Shown here piece after piece: positions 1 through 10,195 of a stretch of DNA of 64,000 nucleotides. Below the pieces are notes generated by a model, which worked only from the letters and a program-made list of their open reading frames with translations, was not told the DNA's origin and made no database searches. The stretch lies in contig USFW01000006.1 in the NCBI GenBank assembly GCA_900553985.1, positions 1 through 64,000 of the forward strand, read 5' to 3'. The stretch is from an uncultured Clostridium sp. (GTDB lineage: Bacteria > Bacillota > Clostridia > TANB77 > CAG-508). How positions within the stretch are numbered: position 1 is the first letter of the stretch; each line of letters begins with the position of its first letter. The translations under genes were made by a program, and so were the position numbers.

Positions 1-32
1 AAAAAAAAAAAAAAAATTTTTTTTTCCCCCCC
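1..32. other. Homopolymer blocks at the sequence end
   Basis: The window opens with 16 A, then 9 T, then 7 C. Three successive pure homopolymers fit no gene or control element and look like an assembly or contig-end artefact. They are followed directly by one copy of the TTCCAGCGGCTA repeat, which fits an assembly that broke inside a repeat. Confidence 0.7.
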
Positions 33-35
33 ATT

Positions 36-57
36 TTCCAGCGGCTAATTTTAAAAC
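36..57. repeat. Repeat end TTCCAGCGGCTA, copy 1
   Basis: TTCCAGCGGCTAATTTTAAA recurs almost unchanged near 35649 and, as TTCCAGCGGCTACTTAAAAA, near 40681. At 40.5 kb the same motif is the outer edge of a 217-bp inverted-repeat element. This copy is therefore probably the end of an element cut off by the contig boundary. It lies just past the end of accA. Confidence 0.6.
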
Positions 58-100
58 TCATATTATTACATTACAAAATTACTGCTATAATATCATTAGC

Positions 101-901
101 TTACATTTTTCTAAATTTCTTATATCTTTTCTCTAATAATTCTTCTACATCCAACTTTCTTAATTCTTCTAAATTTCTAATTAAATATTTTCTTATATTT
201 TCTGCAACATTTTCAAAATCTTCTTGTGCTCCACCTTCTGGCTCTTCTATTATTTCATCTATAACTCCAAATTCTTTTAAATCTTCTGCAGTTGATTTCA
301 TATCTTCTGCTGCTTCTTTTGCTTTACTAGAATCTTTATATAATATACTTGCAAATCCTTCTGGTGATAATATAGAATATATCGCATTTTCTAACATAAG
401 TATTTTATCTCCTACTGCTATTGCTAAGGCTCCTCCACTAGAACCTTCACCTATTACAATACATATTATAGGGACTTCTAGTCTAGACATTTCTAAAATA
501 TTTCTTGCTATTGCTTCTCCTTGCCCTCTTTCTTCTGCTCCCATTCCTGGATATGCTCCTGGTGTATCTATAAATGTAATAATCGGTCTTTTAAATTTTT
601 CAGCTTGTTTCATAAGCCTTAGTGCTTTTCTATACCCTTCCGGATTTGGCATTCCAAAATTTCTTTTCATATTTTCATTTGCTTTCTTACCTTTTTGTTC
701 ACCTATTACTGTAACTGGCATTCCATTTAATTTAGCAATTCCTCCAATTATTGCTTTATCATCTGCAAAATTTCTATCACCATGTAATTCTATAAAATCT
801 TCAAAAATATTTTGGATATAGTCTAATGCTTTAGGTCTTTCTAGTTTTCTTGCAAGACTTACTCTTTCCCAAGCTGTTTTTTTCTTTTTTTCTACTTCCA
901 T
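101..901 (-). CDS. accA: Acetyl-CoA carboxylase carboxyltransferase subunit alpha
   Basis: With AccD it transfers the carboxyl group from carboxybiotin to acetyl-CoA, making malonyl-CoA for fatty-acid synthesis in the cytoplasm. The 266-residue protein has the family N-terminus ([18 protein letters not shown]), the [20 protein letters not shown] loop and the oxyanion-hole segment [11 protein letters not shown], all typical of the crotonase-like alpha subunit. Length suits the short clostridial form. It is last in accC-accD-accA, 26 bases after accD. The start ATG has GAGGAAAATTT upstream. No terminator is visible between its stop and the sequence end. Confidence 0.97.
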   Translation of the reverse strand: MEVEKKKKTAWERVSLARKLERPKALDYIQNIFEDFIELHGDRNFADDKAIIGGIAKLNGMPVTVIGEQKGKKANENMKRNFGMPNPEGYRKALRLMKQAEKFKRPIITFIDTPGAYPGMGAEERGQGEAIARNILEMSRLEVPIICIVIGEGSSGGALAIAVGDKILMLENAIYSILSPEGFASILYKDSSKAKEAAEDMKSTAEDLKEFGVIDEIIEEPEGGAQEDFENVAENIRKYLIRNLEELRKLDVEELLEKRYKKFRKM

Positions 902-927
902 AAATTTTCCTCTTTCTTTAAAAATTC

Positions 928-1785
928 TTAAATCAATCTTTTCTTATGCAATCTAACTAATTTAACTATTGTCCTTTTCATATCTTTTCTTTCAACTATT
1001 TTATCTATAAATCCATGTTCTAATAAAAATTCTGAACTTTGGAAACCATCTGGTAATTTTTGTTTTATTGTTTGCTCTATAACTCTTGGTCCTGCAAATC
1101 CAATTAATGCTTTTGGCTCTGCTAGTATTATATCTCCCAAACTTGCAAAACTTGCTGTTACTCCTCCTGTTGTAGGGTCTGTCAATACTGATATATATAA
1201 TTGTCCTGCTTTATCTAACCTAGCTAGTGCACTTGAAGTCTTTGCCATTTGCATTAACGATATAATACCTTCTTGCATTCTAGCTCCTCCTGATACACAA
1301 AACATTATTAATGGCAATTTTCTTTCTATTGCTTTTTCTATGGCTAAAGTTATTCTTTCTCCAACTGCTGACCCCATGCTTCCCATTAGAAAATTCCCAT
1401 CCATAACCACAAGTACTATTTCCTCGCCTTCTACTTTACATATACCACATTTTACTGCTTCATCAATTTTTGTTTTTTCTCTTATTGCTTCAACTTTTTT
1501 TAAATATCCTTTAAATTGTAATGGGTCTTTGGTTAATATATCATCTCCAAAACTTTCAAATGTTCCTTCATCAGCTATTTGTTTTATTCTTCTTCTAGCA
1601 GATAACCTAAAATGTTTGCCACAATTTGGACATACACTAAAATTGTTATGCAATTCTTCTTTATATATTATTTCTTTACATGAATCACATTTTACCCATT
1701 TTCCTATCATCATATCTGAAGCTTTTTTATTTTTTTCAATTTTCTGTTCTTTCTCATTTATTTTTTTAACTTTATCAATTATCAA
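928..1785 (-). CDS. accD: Acetyl-CoA carboxylase carboxyltransferase subunit beta
   Basis: Partner of AccA in the carboxyltransferase complex. The 285-residue protein carries an N-terminal zinc ribbon (CDSC near residue 33 and CPNC near 52) that contacts the alpha subunit, followed by the crotonase-like core with [11 protein letters not shown] and a GGVTASFA loop. The start appears to be TTG, placed about 10 bases after a GGAGGAGG ribosome binding site; the nearby ATG is out of frame and closes at once. It lies 17 bases downstream of accC, so the three genes are almost certainly one transcript. Confidence 0.97.
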   Translation of the reverse strand: MIIDKVKKINEKEQKIEKNKKASDMMIGKWVKCDSCKEIIYKEELHNNFSVCPNCGKHFRLSARRRIKQIADEGTFESFGDDILTKDPLQFKGYLKKVEAIREKTKIDEAVKCGICKVEGEEIVLVVMDGNFLMGSMGSAVGERITLAIEKAIERKLPLIMFCVSGGARMQEGIISLMQMAKTSSALARLDKAGQLYISVLTDPTTGGVTASFASLGDIILAEPKALIGFAGPRVIEQTIKQKLPDGFQSSEFLLEHGFIDKIVERKDMKRTIVKLVRLHKKRLI

Positions 1786-1802
1786 TGACCATTCCTCCTC
1801 CC

Positions 1803-3140
1803 CTAAAAATTTTTCGCAATGAATGATGTGTCATAATCATTATCTTGAAAATCTTTATTATTTAAAATTCTCAATAAAAAGTCTATGTTAGTTGTTATTC
1901 CTTCAATCACTGTTTCTGATAATGCGCTTCTCATTTTTAAAATTGATTCTTTCCTATTTTTTCCATAAACAATTAATTTTGCAAGCATTGAATCATATGT
2001 TGGTGGTACATTATATCCATCATATATTGCTGTATCAACTCTTATACCATTTCCTCCTGGCAAATGAAGTCCTGTAATCATTCCTGGGGCTGGCATAAAG
2101 TTTTTTTCTGGATTTTCTGCATTAATTCTTACTTCCATAGAATGACCTTTTATTTTTATGTCTTCTTGTTTGTAGCTCAATTTTTCACCACTTGCTATTT
2201 TTATTTGTTCTTTTATTATATCCACTCCTGTTACCATTTCTGTAACTGGATGTTCTACTTGTACTCTAGTATTCATTTCCATAAAATAAAAATCTTTGTT
2301 TTTATCTACTAAAAATTCTATTGTTCCTGCATTTGAATATCCTATTTCCTTTACTGCCTTTACTGCTATTTCTCCCATTTTCTTTCTAGTTTCTTCATTT
2401 AATATTTGACTTGGAGTTTCTTCTAATACTTTTTGGTTTCTTCTTTGTATAGAGCAATCTCTTTCGCCCAAATGTATGCCATTTCCCTTTTCGTCAGCTA
2501 AAACTTGTATTTCTACATGTCTGGGATTTTCTATGAATTTTTCAATATATATACTATCATCATTAAATGATACTTTTGCTTCTTGTTTTACAATATCGTA
2601 TTCCTTTTCTAGCTCCGTTTTTGAATATGCAACACGAATTCCTCTTCCTCCACCTCCTGCTGAGGCTTTTAATATTACTGGATATTTTATTTTTTCTGCT
2701 AATTCTATCGCTTCTTTTTTAGAATTTATAATTCCTTCTGAACCTGGTACTACTGGAACTCCTACATTTTTCATTGTTTCTTTTGCTTTTGATTTATTTC
2801 CCAAAAGTTCTATTAACTTATAATTTGGTCCTATAAATTTAATTCCTATTTCTTCACACATTTTTGCAAATGTTACATTTTCTGATAAAAATCCAAATCC
2901 TGGGTGAACACTATCACTACCTGTTAAACATATTGCTTCTAAAATTGCTTTCATATTTAAGTAACTTTTATTAGATGGAGCAGGTCCTATACAAATTGAT
3001 TCATCTGCTAATTTAGTGTGTAATGCTTCTTTGTCTGCTTCTGAATATATTGCAACTGTTCTTATTCCCATTTCTCTACATGCTCTTATTATTCTTACTG
3101 CTATTTCTCCTCTATTTGCAATTAATATTTTTTTTAACAT
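1803..3140 (-). CDS. accC: Biotin carboxylase subunit of acetyl-CoA carboxylase
   Basis: ATP-dependent carboxylation of the biotin on AccB. The 445-residue protein has the biotin carboxylase N-domain ([20 protein letters not shown]), the ATP-grasp glycine loop [13 protein letters not shown] and the catalytic [15 protein letters not shown] segment, at the usual family length. The ATG follows AAAGGAGGAAAAT. A strong terminator for the upstream gene lies at 3209-3237, so accCDA probably has its own promoter in the 70 bases before the start; a TATAAT-like box is present there but the -35 is weak. Its biotinylated partner accB is about 24 kb away in the fab cluster. Confidence 0.98.
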   Translation of the reverse strand: MLKKILIANRGEIAVRIIRACREMGIRTVAIYSEADKEALHTKLADESICIGPAPSNKSYLNMKAILEAICLTGSDSVHPGFGFLSENVTFAKMCEEIGIKFIGPNYKLIELLGNKSKAKETMKNVGVPVVPGSEGIINSKKEAIELAEKIKYPVILKASAGGGGRGIRVAYSKTELEKEYDIVKQEAKVSFNDDSIYIEKFIENPRHVEIQVLADEKGNGIHLGERDCSIQRRNQKVLEETPSQILNEETRKKMGEIAVKAVKEIGYSNAGTIEFLVDKNKDFYFMEMNTRVQVEHPVTEMVTGVDIIKEQIKIASGEKLSYKQEDIKIKGHSMEVRINAENPEKNFMPAPGMITGLHLPGGNGIRVDTAIYDGYNVPPTYDSMLAKLIVYGKNRKESILKMRSALSETVIEGITTNIDFLLRILNNKDFQDNDYDTSFIAKNF

Positions 3141-3208
3141 ATTTTCCTCCTTTAAAAATGTGTTAATTAATTATCTTTATTATAGATTTTTCTACTTCTA
3201 TATAATAT

Positions 3209-3237
3209 AAAAAGACAGTATCAATTACTGTCTTTTT
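3209..3237 (-). terminator. Rho-independent terminator after the WG-repeat protein
   Basis: AAAAAGACAGTA, a TCAA loop, then TTACTGTCTTTTT: a perfect stem of about 12 pairs with a U-tract on the minus strand, downstream of the gene ending at 3310. It separates that gene from accC. Confidence 0.85.
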
Positions 3238-3309
3238 ATATTATTAATTATATATTTATTTTATCTTTTCTGCATATTGGTCTAAGCAGTCAGTATAATA
3301 TTTATTATT

Positions 3310-4866
3310 TTATTCTTGATTTTCTTCACTGTTATTTTCATTTAAATTCTGTTCTTGATTTTCTTCTTCTGAGTGATTTGTTTCTTGATTTTCTTCTCCT
3401 ACATTTTCTTCATTATTTTCTTGTTGGTCAGTATTTTGTTCTTGTCCTTCTTGTTGTTCTCCATTTTGTTCAGAATTTTCTTTTTGTTGTTCATCATTAT
3501 TAGAATTATTGTTTTGTGATGTATTTAAATTTTCTTTGTTAGTTGTTTTTACCCCTATTCTATCTAAATAATCTTCCACATCATAAGTAGTATCATTAGC
3601 CGTCATGTAATAATGTTTTTGACCTGCACTTATTATCATATATATATCATCAACAAAAGCATTAAAAGGTTTTTCTCCATTTTCATTTAGTAATGTATAT
3701 TTTTCATTTTTACACACAACTATTACATTATAATCTGGTATTAATAATAAATTTAATGCATCTTTACTGCTTTTTGCAATATATCCTATACTATCATATT
3801 CAAAATCCACAAGTTGATTTCCTCTTATATCAAAAAATCCCCACTTGTTTTCTTTTCTCACTGGAATTAAGTTTCCTGCTAATATATATTTAGATTTTAT
3901 GTCATTTTTTGAAAATTTGCTTATATCTATACCTATTTGATCATTTTCAATATATATTTTTGTATTTCCTTTTAAATCAATTACACCATATTGATTCTCT
4001 TTTTTCACCAAATATAGCCCTGCATCTAAATCCATTAACTCAATATTATCATAAAGAATATCTACTTTTATATCTCTATTCTTAGTCATTATTCCTACTC
4101 TATTATTGCTTTTAACTAAGAAATCTCCCGTTTCTTGTTGATATAAAATTTGATCATATTTGCATTCTAATATTTCTTTTCCTGTATCAGCATCTATGAC
4201 ACCCATTTTTTTGTTTTTTTCAACTATTAGCATACTTTGTAATATAGCTTTATTATTCCTAAAATCATCGTTTATTTTTTCAAATCCATAATCTAAAACT
4301 TTAGGTTGATATAGAGAAATTAAATATTGCATTGTATATATTTGAATTCTATTAGAATTCTTGTCATATTGAAATAGCACATTAAATGCATTCTGCATTC
4401 CTTCTGTTGTAATATATAATACTCCATTAATTGCTTTTACTGGTTTATCCATATATGAATAACTATAATTTCCAGATGAATCCCCTAGGTTTAACTTATA
4501 AATTTTATTTGAATTTAAGCTAAAATTCACTATTTCATTTTCACCTTGAATATAACACTTACTAATATCTTCTGATGCATTATTATATTCCCCATTATAG
4601 CTATTATATCCTAAATAACTTGCTATACTTCTTATTGGTACATATATTGTTCCATTTTCTTCAAAATTTAACAGTTTTAATATTTCTTCATTTACTTGTC
4701 CATTTAATAATACTTTTAATTTTGAATTTTCTATATACATTAAATAAGAAAATATTGAAATTATTAATATTATCAAAACTAAAATTGTTGCTAATATAAT
4801 TTTTGCTACTGTTTTTGAACTATCTTTCTTTTTATTTTTTTCTAAACTCTCATCAATTAAATTCAT
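3310..4866 (-). CDS. Membrane-anchored protein with WG beta-repeats
   Basis: The 518-residue protein has a short cytoplasmic N-terminus, one membrane helix (about residues 22-43) and a large outer part. The first section (LLNGQVNEEILKLL to the IRSIASYLGYN region) resembles a copper-amine-oxidase-like N-terminal domain. It is followed by WG-type repeats such as KKMGVIDADTGKEILECKYD, ENQYGVIDLKGN and ENKWGFFDIRGNQLVDFEYD. The C-terminal 80 residues are almost only Glu, Gln and Asn, probably a disordered spacer. No wall-sorting motif is seen, so it is likely held by the N-terminal helix. Specific function unknown. It sits 26 bases after tgt but ends at its own terminator. Confidence 0.75.
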   Translation of the reverse strand: MNLIDESLEKNKKKDSSKTVAKIILATILVLIILIISIFSYLMYIENSKLKVLLNGQVNEEILKLLNFEENGTIYVPIRSIASYLGYNSYNGEYNNASEDISKCYIQGENEIVNFSLNSNKIYKLNLGDSSGNYSYSYMDKPVKAINGVLYITTEGMQNAFNVLFQYDKNSNRIQIYTMQYLISLYQPKVLDYGFEKINDDFRNNKAILQSMLIVEKNKKMGVIDADTGKEILECKYDQILYQQETGDFLVKSNNRVGIMTKNRDIKVDILYDNIELMDLDAGLYLVKKENQYGVIDLKGNTKIYIENDQIGIDISKFSKNDIKSKYILAGNLIPVRKENKWGFFDIRGNQLVDFEYDSIGYIAKSSKDALNLLLIPDYNVIVVCKNEKYTLLNENGEKPFNAFVDDIYMIISAGQKHYYMTANDTTYDVEDYLDRIGVKTTNKENLNTSQNNNSNNDEQQKENSEQNGEQQEGQEQNTDQQENNEENVGEENQETNHSEEENQEQNLNENNSEENQE

Positions 4867-4892
4867 TTGTATACCCCCTAAATAAATGGTTT

Positions 4893-6032
<1,140 letters not shown>

Positions 6033-6041
6033 TTAATTTAA

Positions 6042-6170
6042 GAGGTGATTTTGGGGTCGGAGACAAAAATCATTTTGCTCTTTTCCATTTTTTCTTTAAT
6101 TTTTAATATATATACTTTTAAATAACTTTCGTATAACCATGATTTTTGTCTCCGACCCCAAAATCACCTC
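6042..6170. repeat. MITE-like element with 32-bp perfect inverted ends
   Basis: Positions 6042-6073 and 6139-6170 are exact reverse complements over 32 bases, with a 65-base AT-rich centre. The core of each end is GGGGTCGGAGACAAAAATCA. Single copies of this core occur at 13541-13569 (over the 3' end of sigF) and 54045-54073 (over the stop of the gene at 54070). No ORF lies inside. It is either a small non-autonomous element or a repeated hairpin; the transcript between queA and tgt would fold into a 32-bp stem here. Confidence 0.75.
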
Positions 6171-6183
6171 CAAATCAGCAAAA

Positions 6184-7207
6184 TTATTTTATAAACATTG
6201 CATCTCCAAAACTAAAAAATCTGTATTTTTCTTTTACTGCTTCATTATATGCTTCCATTATATAATCTTTTCCTGCTAATGCTGATACTAACATTAATAA
6301 TGTTGATTGTGGTAAATGAAAATTCGTTATTAATCCATCTAAACATTTATATTTATATCCTGGATATATAAATATCCCGAGTATCTCCTTCTGTTTCTTT
6401 TACCATTCCATGTTCATCTGCAATTGTCTCTAATACTCTGCATGATGTTGTTCCTACTGCGATTACTCTTTTTCCTGCTTTTTTTGTTTCGTTTATTTTT
6501 CTTACATCTTCTTCTCTTATATAATAATGTTCTGTATGCATTTCATGATTTTCTACTGTTTCTTCTTTAACTGGTCTAAATGTTCCTATTCCTACATGTA
6601 AGGTTACATTTGCGATTTTTACACCTTTTTCTTCTATTTTCTTCAATAATTCTGGTGTAAAATGTAATCCTGCTGTTGGTGCTGCTGCTGAGCCATCATA
6701 TTTGGCATAGACTGTTTGATATCTATCTTTATCTTTTAATTCTTCATGAATATATGGAGGTAATGGCATTAGTCCAATTTCATCTAATATTTCGTTGAAA
6801 ATACCATTATAACTAAATTGTACTTTTCTAGTTCCCCCTGGCATTGTGTCTAATATTTCTGCTATTAATTTTCCTTCTCCAAATATTACTTTTGTACCTA
6901 TATGTAACTTATTTCCTGGTCTTACTATTGTTTCCCAAATATCTCCTTCAATATTATTTAATAATAAAAATTCAACATTTGCTCCAGTTTCTTTTTTTCC
7001 ATAAATTCTTGCAGGTAATACTTTTGTATTATTTCTTACTAAACAGTCACCTGGTTCTAAGTAATCAATAATGTCTTTAAATTTTTTATGTTCTATTGTT
7101 TTATTTCTTCTATCTAAAACCATTAATCTTGATTCATCTCTTTTTTCTAATGGTGTTTGTGCTATTAGTTCTTCTGGTAAATCATAATTAAAATCTGATA
7201 CTTTCAC
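6184..7207 (-). CDS. queA: S-adenosylmethionine:tRNA ribosyltransferase-isomerase, with apparent +1 recoding at CGG
   Basis: Adds the epoxycyclopentane ring from SAM to preQ1 in tRNA, the step after Tgt. It starts at GTG (7207) after AAAAGGAGC. N-terminal signatures ([16 protein letters not shown] start, [32 protein letters not shown]) are intact, but the zero frame stops early at 6353, after [12 protein letters not shown]. Reading ACT-C-GGG at 6377-6379 and skipping the C gives [33 protein letters not shown] and a normal C-terminus [10 protein letters not shown] ending at 6184-6186. The restored protein is 340 residues, the usual QueA length. Every conserved C-terminal motif lies beyond the shift, so the protein needs it, or the base is an error. 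Confidence 0.93.
6377..6379 (-). other. CGG +1 recoding site in queA
   Basis: The minus-strand frame reads GAT ACT CGG GAT. Homology continues as GAT ACT (C) GGG ATA TTT. The codon at the break is CGG and the next residue read is Gly. The zero frame ends eight codons further on. Confidence 0.85.
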
Positions 7208-7341
7208 TTTTATTGCTCCTTTTTATACCTATTTTTAATTTTCTATTTTCCTAATTATCTAGAATTTTTAACTTTTATCTTGATTCTATATATAATTTTT
7301 ACATATGTGCAATAAGTAAAAATAATTTCTGCTATCCTTAC

Positions 7342-8685
7342 TTATATAATTTCATTAATTTTCTTACATACCTTGTTAAATACTTGCTGTACTTCTTCTA
7401 TAAAATTTTTAGGTTCTTTATATACATCTAATTTATATGAATATTCAAAATTTGAATTTTTAGCTGGTTTCATATTATAAATCTCAGCTGGTAATCCGAT
7501 TTTTCCACTATCTGTTTTAATTTCTTTATTCATATAATCCATATACCATTTCTTTTGCCCTACTAATTTTTCATCTGTATATCCATATTTTTCATAATCG
7601 TGTAAAGCTGGTATTTCATCCCCTGATTCTTTTGCTGTTCTTTCTAGTGAATGTAAAAATTCATGCAAAAAAACTTCTTCTGGGAATTCATTTATACCTA
7701 TTTTATATTTGTATGTATAACTCTTTGAATCATTTGGTAATCGTATATTAGAAAATCCAATTCCATAATAATCCATGGATCCTAATCCAATCCAATCCTT
7801 TACTTCTATTTCTGTCATATATTTATCATTTCCTAATCTTACTATTGCAAATATATGATCATAATTACTTTTATCTATTATATCTTTTATTTGTGCCTCT
7901 ATATCTTTTGGTTCTAAATAATATCCAAACTTATCATCATATGATAAAGTTGATATTGGTTGTTCTATTATATGTATATTACAATTTGCTTTCATTTTTC
8001 CTTTTGATAAAGTATAACATGATCTTTCAAATCTCTTTATTGTGTTTTTTATATTACTTATATCTTCATTTGTAATATTAATATTAATTTGTTTTCCATT
8101 TACATTTACACTTGTATTTTTAAAAATAAAACATGCATAATTCCAGTCATTATTTCCTTCTTTAGTTCCCTTTTCAATAGAGAAGTCTGAAAACCATGCT
8201 TCTCCTCTGGCATTTCCATCTACTCCACCTAGTCTGAATGCTATATCTACTTTTTCTCTATTTTTGGAGTTAAATATAAATTCTAACTTTTGCCAATCCT
8301 GTGTACCATCTATTGAGATGGATTTTTCAGTTGTATCTGAAATTGAAATTTGTGCACCTATATCTGATTTTTCTTTTTCTGCTTCAATATTATTAGTTTT
8401 TACCATACAACTTACTTTATATGGTGTATTTTTTTCTACTTTTATCTCTTTTGAAAACATTGCATCATTATATTCATTTGATTCTATCTTGTAGCTTCTC
8501 ATATCAGAATATTTAACTTCGTTATCTCTTAAAAATTTTGATGTATGTACTTTCGCTTCGCTTCTTAAAAAATCATTAAAATTATTATCTAAGTAAAAAT
8601 TCCAAGCACAAAATAAAATAAATATTAAAATTCCAATTGTAATAATATTTACTAAAAAAACCTTTATATCTGTTTTATTTGTCAT
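7342..8685 (-). CDS. Putative membrane-anchored zinc metallopeptidase
   Basis: The 447-residue protein has one N-terminal membrane helix (about 11-29) and then an extracytoplasmic part. Residues around 60-170 look like a beta-sandwich carbohydrate-binding or jelly-roll module (KVSCMVKTNNIEAEKE, TQDWQKLEFIFNS, AWFSDFSIEKG). Further on, VFLHEFLHSLERT at about 341-345 is a clear HExxH zinc site, with Glu and His candidates for the third ligand shortly after (SLERTAKESG, ALHDYE). I do not recognise the family. ATG after AAGGAAGAAATT. It stands alone, divergent from the sortase at 8819. Confidence 0.65.
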   Translation of the reverse strand: MTNKTDIKVFLVNIITIGILIFILFCAWNFYLDNNFNDFLRSEAKVHTSKFLRDNEVKYSDMRSYKIESNEYNDAMFSKEIKVEKNTPYKVSCMVKTNNIEAEKEKSDIGAQISISDTTEKSISIDGTQDWQKLEFIFNSKNREKVDIAFRLGGVDGNARGEAWFSDFSIEKGTKEGNNDWNYACFIFKNTSVNVNGKQININITNEDISNIKNTIKRFERSCYTLSKGKMKANCNIHIIEQPISTLSYDDKFGYYLEPKDIEAQIKDIIDKSNYDHIFAIVRLGNDKYMTEIEVKDWIGLGSMDYYGIGFSNIRLPNDSKSYTYKYKIGINEFPEEVFLHEFLHSLERTAKESGDEIPALHDYEKYGYTDEKLVGQKKWYMDYMNKEIKTDSGKIGLPAEIYNMKPAKNSNFEYSYKLDVYKEPKNFIEEVQQVFNKVCKKINEII

Positions 8686-8818
8686 AATTTCTTCCTTTTT
8701 ATATTTTCTATATTATTATATATTATTTTAACTAATATATCAATTATTTTGCATTTTTTATAATAATATTTTTTTCTTTTTAGGTTAAAATATTATAAAT
8801 ATACTCGGAGGTTTTTTA

Positions 8819-9496
8819 ATGAATCAAATTTTAAACACTAATTTTAAAGATGATAATAATTTAAAAAAGGATACTTCTTTAAAAATTCCTAAAAAAAGTA
8901 AATTCTTAAATTTACAATTTTCTTTATCTATCTTAGGTCTTTTAATTCTAATTTCTTATTTTTTCTATCATAGTTTTTTATTAAAAAAACAAGAAAATTT
9001 TTCAAATTTAATTAAAAATAATTATAGTATCTCAAAATTATATTCTAATACTCTTAATAACACTACTAATATTGATAATTCTTCATCTCTTTCTCCTGAA
9101 TCCATTATTGGAGTAATCAAGATCCCTAAATTAAATTTATCTTATACATTTTTCTCTGGTTTAAATGATGATTTGTTGAAAATATCTCCTTGTCGTTTTT
9201 ATGGTGATTTCCCAAATAATAATAATTCTAGTATGAATAAAAATTTATGTATTGCTGGACATAATTATAATAATAAACAATTTTTTAGCCAAATTGATAA
9301 ATTAGAAGTTAATGACAAAATTATTATTGTTGATAATTTTAATAATGAATATAATTTTTCAGTTATTAAAAATTATGAAGTAAAGAGTAATGACCTTTCT
9401 CCTATATATGAAAATTCAAGTAATAATTATGAACTTACTTTAGTTACCTGTAATAATATGAACAATAACCGAATTATTATAAAAGCTGTTTTATAA
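8819..9496 (+). CDS. Sortase (class D-like)
   Basis: Membrane cysteine transpeptidase that joins LPxTG-type proteins to the cell wall. The 225-residue protein has a membrane helix at about 31-50. The catalytic core holds His in LCIAGHNYNNKQFF, Cys in LTLVTCNN and the downstream Arg in NNNRIIIKA, the His-Cys-Arg triad of sortases; IIGVIKIPKLNLSYTF is the typical start of the fold. The ATG follows a strong CGGAGG site. It converges with the LPKTG protein at 9533, which is the likely substrate. Class assignment is by general resemblance only. Confidence 0.88.
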   Translation: MNQILNTNFKDDNNLKKDTSLKIPKKSKFLNLQFSLSILGLLILISYFFYHSFLLKKQENFSNLIKNNYSISKLYSNTLNNTTNIDNSSSLSPESIIGVIKIPKLNLSYTFFSGLNDDLLKISPCRFYGDFPNNNNSSMNKNLCIAGHNYNNKQFFSQIDKLEVNDKIIIVDNFNNEYNFSVIKNYEVKSNDLSPIYENSSNNYELTLVTCNNMNNNRIIIKAVL

Positions 9497-9502
9497 TACA
9501 AA

Positions 9503-9525
9503 AACCACCCTAACATAGGATGGTT
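9503..9525. terminator. Hairpin between sortase and LPKTG gene
   Basis: AACCACCCT-AACAT-AGGATGGTT forms a 9-pair stem with one mismatch between two convergent genes. It probably terminates the sortase transcript and perhaps the opposite one. Confidence 0.6.
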
Positions 9526-9532
9526 AATTATA

Positions 9533-9943
9533 TTAAATATTTCTATAATCTTTAATTTTTTTGTATGCATATACTGCTGAAATTCCAAATACAACTACTA
9601 GTAATACTACTGGTAAAGATTCTTGTAAACCTGTTTTTGGTAAACTTGTATTATTATATGAGCTTACATTATTTCCTCTTACTCCGTTTGTATTTAAAGA
9701 ATTTGAGTTGCTATTTTTACTAGAATTTGAGTTTGTATTTGCTTTGTTTTTACTAGAATTTGTATTAGTTTTATTTGAATTTGTATTTGCTTTATTACTA
9801 CTTGAATTTGAACTAGCTGTATTATCAAAATTAACATCAACATATCCTTCATCTGCTGCAGATACAAAATTTGTTGTAAACATAAGCATTGATAAACTCA
9901 CTAATGCTATTAATAAACCTTTTACAATACTTAATTTTTTCAT
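9533..9943 (-). CDS. Small LPKTG cell-wall-anchored protein, Asn/Ser-rich
   Basis: The 136-residue protein has a signal peptide (about 1-29, ending FVSA before ADEG), a mature part made almost entirely of Ser, Asn, Thr and Lys (about 40-90), then SLPKTG (about 100-105), a hydrophobic stretch and a positive tail (YKKIKDYRNI): a full sortase sorting signal. With no folded domain visible it is probably a wall stalk or spacer. It is encoded tail to tail with the sortase at 8819. ATG follows GGAGAGATAAT. Confidence 0.85.
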   Translation of the reverse strand: MKKLSIVKGLLIALVSLSMLMFTTNFVSAADEGYVDVNFDNTASSNSSSNKANTNSNKTNTNSSKNKANTNSNSSKNSNSNSLNTNGVRGNNVSSYNNTSLPKTGLQESLPVVLLVVVFGISAVYAYKKIKDYRNI

Positions 9944-10195
9944 ATTATCTCTCCTTACTTTTAATAGTACATTTTATATTATTATTCTACAAACAATTAT
10001 TATTATACCACTTTTCTCTAATAATTGCAAGTTTATAAACACACTATAATATTTTTTCTTCTTATGTATAAATTTTCATATACCATTTCAAATACATAAG
10101 CTTCTTTGTTATTATGATATACTTATTTTTAAAATAAGTCAATATTAAAAATATTATTTTTATTTACATTTATATTACAAAAATATTACATAATT

